Positions 1 to 8,493 of a stretch of DNA of 35,130 nucleotides are shown here, one piece after another. The DNA lies in the IMG/VR virus record IMGVR_UViG_3300044675_007944, positions 1 through 35,130 of that record. One strand, 5' to 3'. The position numbers and the translations under genes are program-made. The DNA comes from a virus. How positions within the stretch are numbered: position 1 is the stretch's first letter; each line of letters starts with the position of its first letter. The notes beneath the pieces are model-generated. The model was not told the DNA's origin. It did not search any database and saw only the letters and a program-made list of their open reading frames with translations.

Positions 1-945
1 AGTTTCCCGACCCGCAATCAACGGGCGCGCCTGAAACCTGAAAAGTTTGTGTCGGAATTGGCGGCTGAACCGTTGACGGGGCGGGCAAAAGGCATGGATG
101 CCTCCTCTCTGACCGCACGCGAGGCGGCCGAACTGGATGCCTTGAAGCGCCTGGTCGGCCGCGGGAAAATTATGCCGGACTCCGGAGACTGGGGTCGGTA
201 TCTGGAGCTGATCGAGAAGTCATCGACGCCGGTGGAACCTGAGGCGGATGGATTCCGGTTGGATGCTGCGCCGGTGGTATCCGGTCGGGGGGCTGCGGCC
301 TACGTCCTTCTCTATGCCGACTCCTACAGCGAAGCAGTGGAGCGCCGCCTGCAACGATGGAGAAAGCTGGGGGCTGAAATCGGCATCCCGGCCCCGTTGG
401 GAGATCCGGTAGCGCTGCTCCAGTGGTACGAAGCCGCCCGTGCAGCTAAGCACCTGAAGCACGCGCCGCCCGATGTGTTGCTGCAAGCGGCGGCCAAAGC
501 CCAAGCCCCTCCCCAATCGCCGACTCCGCCGCCCGCGCCAGCTACCGATGCGCCCCCGGCTGGCGCGGCTGAGGCAGACTACACCGCCGAGGAACTCAGC
601 TCCCGCAGCGTGCTGGCCCGGTTGCAGGACGACGAGGCAAGGCTGCATCGCCGATATCAAGCGGCCGTAGAGGCAAAGGCATCGGATGTAGAGCTGGACG
701 CCCACCGGCGCCGGTGGTCGGAAGCGTCCGAGTTGCTGATCATGCAAAGGGCCCGCGCCGAAAAAATGCGCGAGTTGCTCGACCCTGCCGATGTGAATTC
801 CGCCATCGTCCGCTTTCTGCCGGCGCTGGCGCAGGCGCTGGTGGTGGGCCTATCCGCTCACGTTTCCCCGGAAGTGGCAACGGCGGCAGTGCGAGATGCC
901 TTCGGCAAAACTCCGGCCACCCTTGAATCCCTTCTCGCGGCATGA
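1..945 (+). CDS. Putative terminase small subunit, 5' end cut by window
   Basis: The frame is open from base 1 and has its first obvious start, a GTG, at base 49 (298 residues from there), so the true start may lie outside the window or across a circular junction. The product overlaps the large terminase by 4 bases (ATGA at 942), which is where small terminases sit. Around residues 90-130 (from the GTG) there is a W..LG...GIP.PL.DP..LL.W pattern, like the compact DNA-binding domain of phage small terminases. A Pro/Ala linker follows near residues 150-175, then a helical, coiled-coil-like C-terminal half (about 180-298) that could form the oligomer and bind the large subunit. It would recognise the packaging start site. 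Assignment rests on position plus this weak motif; a head-morphogenesis role is the alternative. Confidence 0.55.
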   Translation, partial: SFPTRNQRARLKPEKFVSELAAEPLTGRAKGMDASSLTAREAAELDALKRLVGRGKIMPDSGDWGRYLELIEKSSTPVEPEADGFRLDAAPVVSGRGAAAYVLLYADSYSEAVERRLQRWRKLGAEIGIPAPLGDPVALLQWYEAARAAKHLKHAPPDVLLQAAAKAQAPPQSPTPPPAPATDAPPAGAAEADYTAEELSSRSVLARLQDDEARLHRRYQAAVEAKASDVELDAHRRRWSEASELLIMQRARAEKMRELLDPADVNSAIVRFLPALAQALVVGLSAHVSPEVATAAVRDAFGKTPATLESLLAA

Positions 946-2969
946 GTGACCGTCATCTCAGTCGCACCCTGATTGGCCAATGGATCGAGCTGATCCGGGA
1001 AAATCCCGTGCTGGAACCTGAGCCCGGCATCCGCGATTGGGTCGAAGGTCACAAGCTCCCGATCCCCGCACAGCACAATCGTATGGCCGCCGCGGCTGGG
1101 AAAACGTGGGAGTTTTCCCAATTCCCCGTCCTCGCCGACTGGGTTTTCGACTTTCTCCGGGAACCGCACACCGACATCCTGTTCGCCGACGGCAGCACCC
1201 GCCGCATCCGCAACCGCACCGCTTCCATCCTCAAAGATTCCCAGTCAGGCTGCTCCTCCATCGCCCTGCACGGGATAGCCTGGTGGGCAAAGCATCGCGG
1301 CGGAAACATGATCTTTGTGACCGATTGCAGGCAGCAGGCCCGGGATTTTGCGCGGGATCGCCTCAGCCCAGTCCTCGACGCCTACCCTTCCCTCCGCGCC
1401 GAAAAAAACGAGAAAGGCAGCACCGCCATGGCCATCCGGTACAGCCGCGGCACCCTTTACCTCGGCGGCGGTCAGTCCTCCTCGGAATTTGTCAGTAAGC
1501 CCGCGTCCCTCACCGTCGCCGATGAAGTCGCCAAGCACGACCTCATCGACGACATGCCCTCTTTGAAACTCCTCGAAGGCCGGATCACCGCTGACGACGA
1601 CGCCAAACAACTAGCATTTTCCACTCCGGACATCGCGCTCGAACACGACGAAGACCCCGTCACCGGCCGCCGCACGCCCATCGTCACCCGGGAAACCGTC
1701 ATCCACGCCTCCTACCTGCGTGGCACGCAGGAACGGGTGGAAGTCCCCTGCCCTCACTGCGGCCACTTTCAGGAACTGGTGCTGGAAAACCTCCGATTCG
1801 ATCACTGCAAGGAATCCCTCCCCTTCTCCGAAGCCGAGGCAAAACCCGTCTGGAACCGCGACCGCGTCCTCACCGAAACCTTCTACGAGTGCGCCGGGTG
1901 CAAACAACGCATCGACGAATCCTCCAAGGCTGACATGATCGCCCGCCGCCGCATCGTCGCCACCAACCTTTCCCCCGACGTCGCTCACCGCAGCCTATCC
2001 GTTTCCAGCCTGCTCAATCTTGCCTTTGCCGCCCGCCGCTGGGGAGCCATCGCCAACGCTTTTATTTCTGCCACCGAGGCCGGGGGCGAAGCGCTCAAAG
2101 CCTTCTGGACCGAGTTCCTTGGTCGAGCCTTTGAACGATTCAAAGCCACCAAGCCCGTCGAAGAAGCCGTCGGCAAACTTCGCCGAGGCTACCGCCGCCT
2201 CCGCTACGATGGTCAGCCCGAGCTGAAGATCCCGCTCACCTCCGCCGAGATCCGCTTCCTCGGCCTCACTGCCGACATTCAGCGCGGGCAAGGCAACGAA
2301 GTCGGCGTCATTGGCTCCGTCGAGTGGATGATCTGGGTCGCCGAATGGGATGGCTCCCTGTGGGCCCTCGACTGGGGCACCGTCCCCGAACTGGACGACC
2401 TCCCCTCCGTCATCGAGTCCAGACCATTCCGGGACAAAGACGATCCTGACAACCCGTGGCACGTCGCTATCGCCTGTCTCGACACCGGCTACCGCGAAGA
2501 CCTTGTCATTGGATTTATTTCCGCCATGGGCGGCAGCACAAACGGTGGCGACATTCGCTGGTGCGCCATCCGTGGCCGCGCCGCCGCCAACGATAGAATG
2601 GCGCGCGTCTCCCCCCGCTGGACCAAGGAATACCCGGGACGGGACCAATACCAAAATGAATGCAAGGTTCGAATCATGGGCATCAAAGCCGATCACTGGG
2701 AGCACGAGCTGCACATCGAGCGCATCGCCAAACCCGCCTGCGGCCTCATCACCCGTCCCCCCGTCTACCTGCCCGTCGACACCCCGGCCGACGTCCTCGC
2801 CGAAATTGGGAACATGGAGCATTACTACGACAAAGCGAACAAAGGCGGCGTGCGCGAGCTGAAGTGGCGGAAGCGCCACGCCTCCCGGCCCAACGACAAG
2901 GCCGACCTTCTCAAATACGGCCTGGTGGTCATCGACGCCGTCGACCGCGACGAACGAACCCAAGTTTGA
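942..2969 (+). CDS. Terminase large subunit, GpA family
   Basis: This is the packaging motor and nuclease that pumps DNA into the prohead and cuts it, as in lambda gpA. The 675 residues match the family's usual length. Visible motifs: a deviant Walker A KDSQSGCSS at 98-106, with the lysine at the start of the loop as in lambda gpA rather than before the Ser/Thr; Walker B TVADE at 191-195; a zinc-binding pair CPHC (270-273) and CAGC (317-320); and nuclease acidic motifs LTADIQ (D445) and CLDTGY (D514). The start is ATG at 942, overlapping the previous stop. It is followed by a gpW-like gene and the portal, the lambda order A-W-B. Codons are rich in third-position C. The family call is firm. 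Confidence 0.95.
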   Translation: MSDRHLSRTLIGQWIELIRENPVLEPEPGIRDWVEGHKLPIPAQHNRMAAAAGKTWEFSQFPVLADWVFDFLREPHTDILFADGSTRRIRNRTASILKDSQSGCSSIALHGIAWWAKHRGGNMIFVTDCRQQARDFARDRLSPVLDAYPSLRAEKNEKGSTAMAIRYSRGTLYLGGGQSSSEFVSKPASLTVADEVAKHDLIDDMPSLKLLEGRITADDDAKQLAFSTPDIALEHDEDPVTGRRTPIVTRETVIHASYLRGTQERVEVPCPHCGHFQELVLENLRFDHCKESLPFSEAEAKPVWNRDRVLTETFYECAGCKQRIDESSKADMIARRRIVATNLSPDVAHRSLSVSSLLNLAFAARRWGAIANAFISATEAGGEALKAFWTEFLGRAFERFKATKPVEEAVGKLRRGYRRLRYDGQPELKIPLTSAEIRFLGLTADIQRGQGNEVGVIGSVEWMIWVAEWDGSLWALDWGTVPELDDLPSVIESRPFRDKDDPDNPWHVAIACLDTGYREDLVIGFISAMGGSTNGGDIRWCAIRGRAAANDRMARVSPRWTKEYPGRDQYQNECKVRIMGIKADHWEHELHIERIAKPACGLITRPPVYLPVDTPADVLAEIGNMEHYYDKANKGGVRELKWRKRHASRPNDKADLLKYGLVVIDAVDRDERTQV

Positions 2970-2986
2970 CCGCCCCCGCAACAGCC

Positions 2987-3274
2987 ATGCCCGCCTCGCC
3001 TGCCACCGTCCGCGCCCTCTCTGAAACCTACACCGCCGAGGAGATCCGTGGCATGCGAAAGCTCGCCCTCGATGTCCGCCTCGAAGGCGGCACATCCACC
3101 CGGAACTACGAGGGCTCGTCCATGACCATCAGCATCGAGAACTGCGAGCAGGTCATCGAAGACTGCAATGCCGCCCTCGACCTCCTGACAGATTCCGCTT
3201 CCGGGAACACTCCCGGAGCTACCCGCGCCCCTGTTAATCTCGGCGTCGACTTTTCCCTCCGTCGCATCCAATGA
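2987..3274 (+). CDS. Head-tail joining protein, gpW-like
   Basis: A 95-residue protein starting at ATG 2987 and ending four bases into the portal gene (ATGA at 3271). A region of about 50 residues (roughly 15-70) has the pattern Y(T)AEEIR..R.LALDVRLEGG then a short Y.G.S.TIS strand pair and a closing helix ENCEQVIEDCNAALDLL. This helix-hairpin-helix plan resembles lambda gpW, which plugs the portal after packaging and makes the surface for the tail. The position between terminase and portal is exactly that of gpW in lambda. A longer open frame starts at 2660 inside the terminase gene, but that part is antisense-like shadow; 2987 is the first start after the terminase stop. Identification is by architecture and synteny. 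Confidence 0.65.
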   Translation: MPASPATVRALSETYTAEEIRGMRKLALDVRLEGGTSTRNYEGSSMTISIENCEQVIEDCNAALDLLTDSASGNTPGATRAPVNLGVDFSLRRIQ

Positions 3275-4773
3275 GCCGCAAACGCACCCTTCGCCCGCCC
3301 TCGCAAAGTCCCGCGCCTTCCACCGCCCCGGAGGCGTGGAATTCCGGGATCTCCGCCGCCGACAATTCGGCCGACCGCGGCTACATCTGGTTTCCGAACC
3401 TCACCGGAAAACAGCAGTTTGCCAACCTCACCCGCCGGGAAGCCCGCCGTCGCAGCCAGTGGGCGGCCTGGAATGTCCCGCCCGCAAGAAAAGCCACTAA
3501 AGACCTCGCCCGCTGGGTCGGCTCCGTCAGCATGCGGCCAAACACCACCGACGACGCCTTCAACTCCGCCGTCTCCGAGTGGTGGACCGATAACTTCGAA
3601 CGCCGCCCCGGCTCCTACGACGCCACGGGCAAACTCACCGCTTCCGAGTTTCTCATCAACGCCCTCTTCGGCGTCTTCCGGGATGGTGACCTCCTAGCCG
3701 TCCACGCCACCGACGACAACGGTGCGCCCATCGTCATCGCGGTCGAGTCCGCCCTCATCGAAAACCCCTCCACCGACGTCCCCGGCGACTGGTTCGACGG
3801 CGTCCGTTTGGGCCCCAACTATCGACCCCTCGCCTATAACATCCGGCGCGAGTCCCCATCCTCCCGCGAAGTCATCGACTTCCAGATCCCCGTTGGAGCC
3901 GCCCACCTGTTCGCCAACTACGAGACCCACAGCGCCACCCGTGGCACGCCCGCACTCATCCACGCCATCCCTCAAATCCTTGACTACCGCGAGATCGACA
4001 ATGATCTGCGGAAGATCTTGAAAGTCCACGGCCTCTTCGGCCTCGTCATCGAGCGCCAGCCGGGCACCGTCATGGCCGAGATCGCGCCCGTCTCCGGCCG
4101 GAAGCGGGAGGATAACCTCGCCGACATTGGCCGCCCCGCTGCCGGCGTCACCACCGGCACCGCCATCCCTCGCACCGTCAACGAAGTCATCGACCGCGGC
4201 GAAATCGCCAACCTCCCCGCGGGCCACTCCATCAAACCCCTCACCGACGGCCGCGAATTTCCCTCACAAGCCGCCGTCAAAGAGGATATCTATGCCCAAA
4301 TTGCCATGGGATTGGGCGTCCCCGTCGAGCTGCTCTTCCATCTCGACAAAGTGGGCGGCCCCGGCGTCCGGTTCGTTTTGCGTCAGGCTCAGGAATGGCG
4401 GAACGTCTGGCTGGATCGCCAGGTATCCTTCCTCACCGTCGACTACCTCCGCCGCGTCGAGTGGGGCATGCGCACCAAGCAGCTTCCCCGGTGCTCCGAT
4501 CCCCGGTGGTGGCGGCATGTGGTCAACTATCCGCGGAGCGCCACCATCGACGACGGCCGCGACGCCTCCGCCCAGCGCTCCCGCCTCGACCGGGGCCTCA
4601 CCAATCTCGCCACCGAGTATGGCGAGCAGGGAGAGAACTGGCAGGATCAAGTCCGCCAGCGGGTCGCTGAGATCAAGATGATCCGGGACGAGTGCGCCGC
4701 CATCGGCGTCGACCCCGCCCTGATCCTCGGTGCGCCAGTCACCCCTCCCGCCGCCGCTCCCGCCGCCGCCTGA
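3271..4773 (+). CDS. Portal protein, lambda gpB family
   Basis: A 500-residue portal (the family is usually 480-550). The portal dodecamer occupies one capsid vertex, carries the terminase and later the tail. The N-terminal part contains FANLTRREARRRSQWAAWNVPPAR and a tryptophan-containing pre-core segment. The middle has the typical crown/wing sequence with Y.LF.NYETHSATRGTPALIHAIP (around 215-240), where the family carries a conserved RG.P....a motif. Later comes FPSQAAVKEDIYAQIAMGLGVPVELLF (around 330-355), the conserved 'la..lGvp...l' stem region. The C-terminus is a low-complexity Pro/Ala tail. ATG at 3271 overlaps the preceding stop; the S49 protease follows, as in lambda B-C. Confidence 0.93.
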   Translation: MSRKRTLRPPSQSPAPSTAPEAWNSGISAADNSADRGYIWFPNLTGKQQFANLTRREARRRSQWAAWNVPPARKATKDLARWVGSVSMRPNTTDDAFNSAVSEWWTDNFERRPGSYDATGKLTASEFLINALFGVFRDGDLLAVHATDDNGAPIVIAVESALIENPSTDVPGDWFDGVRLGPNYRPLAYNIRRESPSSREVIDFQIPVGAAHLFANYETHSATRGTPALIHAIPQILDYREIDNDLRKILKVHGLFGLVIERQPGTVMAEIAPVSGRKREDNLADIGRPAAGVTTGTAIPRTVNEVIDRGEIANLPAGHSIKPLTDGREFPSQAAVKEDIYAQIAMGLGVPVELLFHLDKVGGPGVRFVLRQAQEWRNVWLDRQVSFLTVDYLRRVEWGMRTKQLPRCSDPRWWRHVVNYPRSATIDDGRDASAQRSRLDRGLTNLATEYGEQGENWQDQVRQRVAEIKMIRDECAAIGVDPALILGAPVTPPAAAPAAA

Positions 4774-4806
4774 TTCCTGCCCACCCTGCGTACCACCCAA
4801 ACTTTC
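4771..4806 (+). repeat. 36-bp leader repeat, copy 1
   Basis: A 36-base sequence starting at the portal stop codon and ending 11 bases before the protease start. It occurs again at 8448-8483 with a single difference (A at 4799, G at 8476). Both copies begin at a TGA stop and lie in the leader of the next gene, so the repeat is an element of the gene junction rather than of the proteins. Confidence 0.85.
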
Positions 4807-4817
4807 GCTCCAACAAA

Positions 4818-5684
4818 ATGGAAAAACTCGACCTTCATTCCCTCCTGACCGTGGCAGGCATTGCCTCCGCCGCCAATCACCCGCTCGCCCTCGACGTTCC
4901 CTCCCTCCTGCGGGATTACGCCAGCGGCCGCTGCCGCATCGCCCCCATGCCCGTCAGCGCCGGGCCGCGGGATTCCGGCCCGCAGGACATCCATCCGAAT
5001 GATCTGCAGTACGTCGCCCACGGATCCACCATCATCGCCGTCCAGCCCATCCGCGGGGCCATCGTGTCCGGGATCTCGGCCGCTGCTGAGGAATGGTACG
5101 GGCTGTTTAACCTCGACCGCATCCACAGCACCGTCGCCACCGTCGCCGGAAATCCCGCCGTCTCCGCCCTCGTCCTCCTCATGGATACCCCTGGCGGATC
5201 AGTCCTCGGCCTCCGCGCCGCGGCCGATGCGCTGATGTCCCTGCCCGCGCAACGCCCGAAAATGCAGGTGCTGACATACACCCAGCGCCTTGCAGCGTCT
5301 GCCGGAATGTATCTGGCCGCAGCCACTCAGGCCATCCATGCCGCGCCTGGTGCCTACATCGGCTCCATCGGCACCGTCGCCACTCTTTCCGACTCCACCG
5401 GCTTCTGGCAAAAGGTGGGAGTCGACCGCCGCGTCTACACCGCCGACTCCGCACTCAAAGGCATCGGCATGGGCCCGATCACCGATGCGCATGATGAACA
5501 CATGGCTGCCACCGTCCAGCAGTACAGCACCGAGTTCAAAACGTGGATGTCCGACCGCCGGAAACTGAAGCCCGCCGCCATGCAGGGACAGGCATGGGAA
5601 GCCCGCCTCGCTCCCAAGGGAATGGCCGACACCGCCACCATCCCCACCTTCGAAGAATTCCTCGCCGCCATGCTGGGCCTTTGA
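4818..5684 (+). CDS. S49-family prohead protease, lambda gpC-like
   Basis: A 288-residue serine peptidase of the SppA/ClpP fold that matures the prohead, by analogy with lambda gpC. The oxyanion/substrate strand is MDTPGG at 122-127. The nucleophile is Ser161 in RLAASAGMYLAAA. The domain continues with a GSIGT motif at 182-186, and Lys214 in DSALKGIG is the likely general base. The C-terminal segment, 230-288, is helical and Ala-rich; no fused scaffold is evident. The start ATG at 4818 is chosen because it follows the portal stop and an A/C-rich leader; an open frame upstream to 4692 lies inside the portal gene. The neighbouring downstream coiled-coil protein is a candidate substrate. Confidence 0.9.
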   Translation: MEKLDLHSLLTVAGIASAANHPLALDVPSLLRDYASGRCRIAPMPVSAGPRDSGPQDIHPNDLQYVAHGSTIIAVQPIRGAIVSGISAAAEEWYGLFNLDRIHSTVATVAGNPAVSALVLLMDTPGGSVLGLRAAADALMSLPAQRPKMQVLTYTQRLAASAGMYLAAATQAIHAAPGAYIGSIGTVATLSDSTGFWQKVGVDRRVYTADSALKGIGMGPITDAHDEHMAATVQQYSTEFKTWMSDRRKLKPAAMQGQAWEARLAPKGMADTATIPTFEEFLAAMLGL

Positions 5685-5731
5685 CGTCCCCGGCAACGTC
5701 CACACCAAACCACCCATAACAAACCGGTCCC

Positions 5732-6346
5732 ATGCGCCTCCGCTTTCTGCTCCTTGCCCTCTCGGCTTTCCTTTGGACTAGCCACACCCTCCGCGCCGAG
5801 TCCGACCCCGGCGCTGCGCCCGGAGCCGCCGCCCCAGTCCCGCAGCAACCGGTTCCCGCCGCCGCTGCCGCGCCCGCACCGGTCGCCCGCAAGGAAGACG
5901 AGCCCACCTTCCTTGAGCGGATCCGCAGCTACGCCAGTTCCCGGAATACCCTCACCGCCAGCATCAACGCCGCCGAGCGGGAGCTGGTCGACCTCCGCGC
6001 CGCCGTTGAAGAACGCGATGCCACCATCACCAACCTCCGCGCCGAAGTCGCCGCCCAGCGTGCAGACCTTGAGCGCATCGGGGCTTACCTCCAATCCATC
6101 GACCGCGGTGCCGCTCCTGGCCAATCCGCTGCCGCCGCCTTCGCCGCCGCCGTCTCCGGCGAGGTGGCCAACACCGTCAGCAAACTCGGCATCCCAGCCG
6201 CCCGCATCACCCAGACCCCTGCATCCACCGGCTCCAGCAAAGCCGAGCAACTGGAAGCCATCCGCGCCGAAATCGCCGCCACCACCGATCCCATCAAACG
6301 CGGCGAACTCGCCGCTCAAGCCCGCAAACTCCGCAACGCCAACTGA
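5732..6346 (+). CDS. Signal-peptide-bearing coiled-coil protein in the head operon
   Basis: A 204-residue protein. Residues 1-22 look like a Sec signal peptide: Arg at 2 and 4, hydrophobic core LLLALSAFLW, and a possible signal peptidase site after LRA. An Ala/Pro linker runs to about 52, followed by a long heptad-like helix from about 60 to 125 and a second helical segment at 165-204. Between protease and capsid genes one expects a scaffold or decoration protein, and the coiled coil fits scaffold. The signal peptide does not fit an ordinary cytoplasmic scaffold. No alternative start downstream would remove the leader, so the start is not in doubt. Function is unknown: scaffold with a leader-like N-terminus, or a secreted protein inserted in the operon. 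Confidence 0.6.
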   Translation: MRLRFLLLALSAFLWTSHTLRAESDPGAAPGAAAPVPQQPVPAAAAAPAPVARKEDEPTFLERIRSYASSRNTLTASINAAERELVDLRAAVEERDATITNLRAEVAAQRADLERIGAYLQSIDRGAAPGQSAAAAFAAAVSGEVANTVSKLGIPAARITQTPASTGSSKAEQLEAIRAEIAATTDPIKRGELAAQARKLRNAN

Positions 6347-6385
6347 TCACCCGCCCGTCCTCGTCATCCCTGCCCAATTAAAACA

Positions 6386-7591
6386 ATGCCCACTCTTACT
6401 CCTACCGAAATCCTCGCGGATGTCATTGGATCTTTCCGGAAGTCGATTCCTCTGGCCCTCAATTTCAGCAAAAATTTCCAATCTTCCGGGATTCGCCTGA
6501 ATAAAACCTACACCGGTCACATCGCCACTGTGCCGGTTGCGGAAAACGTCACCACCACCTATGCCGTCACCGGTAACGATGCGCGGAACCTCCTCACAGA
6601 TGTCCCTGTCACTGTCACTAGCCGGATGGGCGCTCGGTTGATCATGAAAAACATTGACGCCATCGCGGACGATAAAGCCGCCTACGATGAAGTCATCCGC
6701 GGCGCAGGTTATGCGGTTGGAAAAGCATTCATTGATGATCTGCTGGCCAATGCCACGAGCCGGAATTTCAGCAACGCCATCACCTATGCGGCGGCGGATT
6801 CGGATGTCGACATGCTGATTGCTGCCACCAAACAGCTGAACATTCAAGGAGCCGCCCGCATGGGCCGCTCCATGGTCGTGAACAGCAACGTGGCCGATGC
6901 TCTCCAAGCCGACACCCGCCTTACGTCCCGCGACTTTGCCGGTCAGCTGCAGGGAGAAGACGGGTACCGCAGCTGGCGCGGAACCCATGGATTTGCCCTG
7001 ATTCAGGAATATCCAGACATGCCCACCGGCAACGGCACGGCGGTTACTGGCGGGGCCATTACCGCCTCGACCAATATCTATGCGAAAACCGCGCACGGTT
7101 TCCAAACCGGGCAGCGCGTGATTCTGAACTCCATCACCAACGGTGCAGGGCTGACGGCCTTGAACTACTACTTCTTCCACCGTCTCGGGGCGGACAGCGG
7201 GTATCTTTGCACGACTGTTGCAAACGCCATTGCCGGAACCTCTGTGGATGTGACGACGGATGCCACCAACGTGGTTCTGACCGCTGGCGAAAACGTGTCC
7301 GCTTTGGCCACCGACACCTCCGGCATTGTCTTCCTTGCCGGTCCGGAAGATCACGGCGCTCAGGATGCCATCATGCAATCTCTCGGCATCCCCAGCATCC
7401 TCGCATTCGACACCGTGCGCGATCCTGACAGCGGGATCACAATGTCGGCTGTGAAGTTTCAAGATCCAAGCACCGGAGATCTCACCTTCATGCCCGTCCT
7501 TCTGTGGGGTGATGTTGCCGGTCGTCAAGGTGGCACCAACCCAGTCGGCTACGCCACGGACAACGGGGGTCTCCTCATTCGCACCGCCTGA
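6386..7591 (+). CDS. Major capsid protein
   Basis: A 401-residue protein placed after the protease, as expected for the major head subunit. The sequence is beta-rich with long helices and lacks membrane segments, signal peptide or catalytic motifs. It begins LTPTEILADVIGSFRKSIPLALNFSKNF, contains segments typical of P22/HK97-type coat proteins such as TYTGHIATVPVAENVTTTY (strand region, about 35-60), AVGKAFIDDLLA (spine helix, about 110-125) and an apparent inserted beta domain between about 220 and 310 rich in Thr/Val. The C-terminus, FMPVLLWGDVAGRQGGTNPVGY, is an axial-domain-like strand. Codon use is less extreme in C than in flanking genes, as is common for highly expressed capsid genes. 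The leader is A-rich and has no Shine-Dalgarno motif. Confidence 0.85.
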   Translation: MPTLTPTEILADVIGSFRKSIPLALNFSKNFQSSGIRLNKTYTGHIATVPVAENVTTTYAVTGNDARNLLTDVPVTVTSRMGARLIMKNIDAIADDKAAYDEVIRGAGYAVGKAFIDDLLANATSRNFSNAITYAAADSDVDMLIAATKQLNIQGAARMGRSMVVNSNVADALQADTRLTSRDFAGQLQGEDGYRSWRGTHGFALIQEYPDMPTGNGTAVTGGAITASTNIYAKTAHGFQTGQRVILNSITNGAGLTALNYYFFHRLGADSGYLCTTVANAIAGTSVDVTTDATNVVLTAGENVSALATDTSGIVFLAGPEDHGAQDAIMQSLGIPSILAFDTVRDPDSGITMSAVKFQDPSTGDLTFMPVLLWGDVAGRQGGTNPVGYATDNGGLLIRTA

Positions 7592-7620
7592 GACACTCCT
7601 CCACCCATCCATCCTGACTC

Positions 7621-7995
7621 ATGAAGCTGCTTATTGTTGTGGGGTACGACGGCCCCGGCCCATCCGCCAAACCGTTCCCGGTCTACATGGGCCGGGTCAG
7701 CTCGGAGGCGGATGCAGCCATGGCCGCCAGTTCTGCCGTCCGTTTCGGGATCATCCGGAACCCGGTGGAACTGCGGAAGAACGGGAAACAATCCGCCTCG
7801 GCCTGGGTGGTCGAGCCAGCTGCCGAGGAATCCTCGGAAGTTGCCAGCGATCAACCAGCCGGGCCGGAGCCCGTGATCGAACCCGTCGAAACCGCCGACA
7901 TCGAGCCCGCCGAAACCACCACCGACACCCCTTCAGAAGATCCCGATCCTGACAGTCCCGCACCCGCTGGGATCAGCGGGAAGCGGAGAAAGTGA
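7621..7995 (+). CDS. Hypothetical acidic-tailed protein after capsid gene
   Basis: A 124-residue protein not recognised from any family. The first 65 residues form a compact alpha/beta segment (KLLIVVGYDG, then YMGRVSSEADAAMAASSAVRFGIIRNPVEL). Residues 66-115 are a low-complexity Glu/Pro/Asp/Thr-rich tail, and the end is basic (SGKRRK). Its place between capsid and neck genes suggests a head-associated or head-completion role. A GC-rich hairpin follows the stop by about 25 bases. Confidence 0.6.
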   Translation: MKLLIVVGYDGPGPSAKPFPVYMGRVSSEADAAMAASSAVRFGIIRNPVELRKNGKQSASAWVVEPAAEESSEVASDQPAGPEPVIEPVETADIEPAETTTDTPSEDPDPDSPAPAGISGKRRK

Positions 7996-8018
7996 GAAAC
8001 CCTGTGTGTGCGAGTGCG

Positions 8019-8050
8019 CCCCGGTCCGGTTCGTCCGGGCCGGGGTGTTT
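8019..8050 (+). terminator. Hairpin between head and neck genes
   Basis: An 11-bp stem (8019-8029 with 8035-8045, one G-T wobble) with loop TTCGT is followed by TGTTT. It lies in the 68-base gap after the capsid gene block. The T tract is short, so it may be a weak or partial terminator that lowers expression of the following neck and tail genes relative to capsid. Confidence 0.55.
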
Positions 8051-8063
8051 CCGTTCCTAGCCT

Positions 8064-8450
8064 ATGCAACCCCGCAACATCTTCGGCTTCCTTCGGCGCG
8101 AGACCCAGCGAGTCTTCGGCGAGGGCACCTACCTCTTCCTCCCCGCCACGAAAGGCGGCACGTCGTACACCGTCGTGGTGCCGTGCACCAGCTCCGTCGC
8201 CCGCGGCCGCTCGCGTGGACTGGCTGGCGTGCTGAGCCTCCCGGCCGACACCCGCACCATCGAGGTGGATGCCGCCTCCCTGCCGTTTGAGCCCCGGCCT
8301 GACGACATCCTCCTCTTCGGCAATGCCGTGCGGAATTCCTCCGGCGTCTGGATTCAGGATCCCGCCGCCCCAGCGCAGAAGTTCCGGATCACCTCCGCCG
8401 ACAAGGCATCCTATCACACCCACTGGCGCATCGAAGTCGAGCGTCACTGA
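8064..8450 (+). CDS. Putative head-tail connector / neck protein
   Basis: A 128-residue, mostly beta protein with no recognised domain. It shows GTYLFLPATKGGTSYTVVVPC near the N-terminus, a long acidic/Pro turn RPDDILLFGN at about 88-97 and a closing strand pair HTHWRIEVERH. Small beta-barrel proteins at this place in siphovirus genomes are head-completion or head-closure proteins that bridge portal and tail. The call depends on position and size; no motif proves it. The stop codon is the first base of the second 36-bp leader repeat. Confidence 0.5.
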   Translation: MQPRNIFGFLRRETQRVFGEGTYLFLPATKGGTSYTVVVPCTSSVARGRSRGLAGVLSLPADTRTIEVDAASLPFEPRPDDILLFGNAVRNSSGVWIQDPAAPAQKFRITSADKASYHTHWRIEVERH

Positions 8451-8483
8451 TTCCTGCCCACCCTGCGTACCACCCGAACTTTC
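8448..8483 (+). repeat. 36-bp leader repeat, copy 2
   Basis: Second copy of the element at 4771-4806, 35 of 36 bases identical, again starting at a TGA stop and ending 10 bases before an ATG. The two are separated by about 3.7 kb with unrelated genes on each side. Confidence 0.85.
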
Positions 8484-8493
8484 ACACAAGAAA

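Noticed and set aside
942-2969. Large terminase as inactive because no GxxxxGK[TS] is present
   Set aside because: The GpA family, including lambda gpA, uses a deviant Walker A with the lysine at the start of the loop; K98 fits and the other motifs are intact.
4692-4817. Upstream extension of the protease gene
   Set aside because: The extra residues are Arg/Pro/Ser-rich, overlap the end of the portal gene and precede the ordinary protease start at 4818 with its leader.
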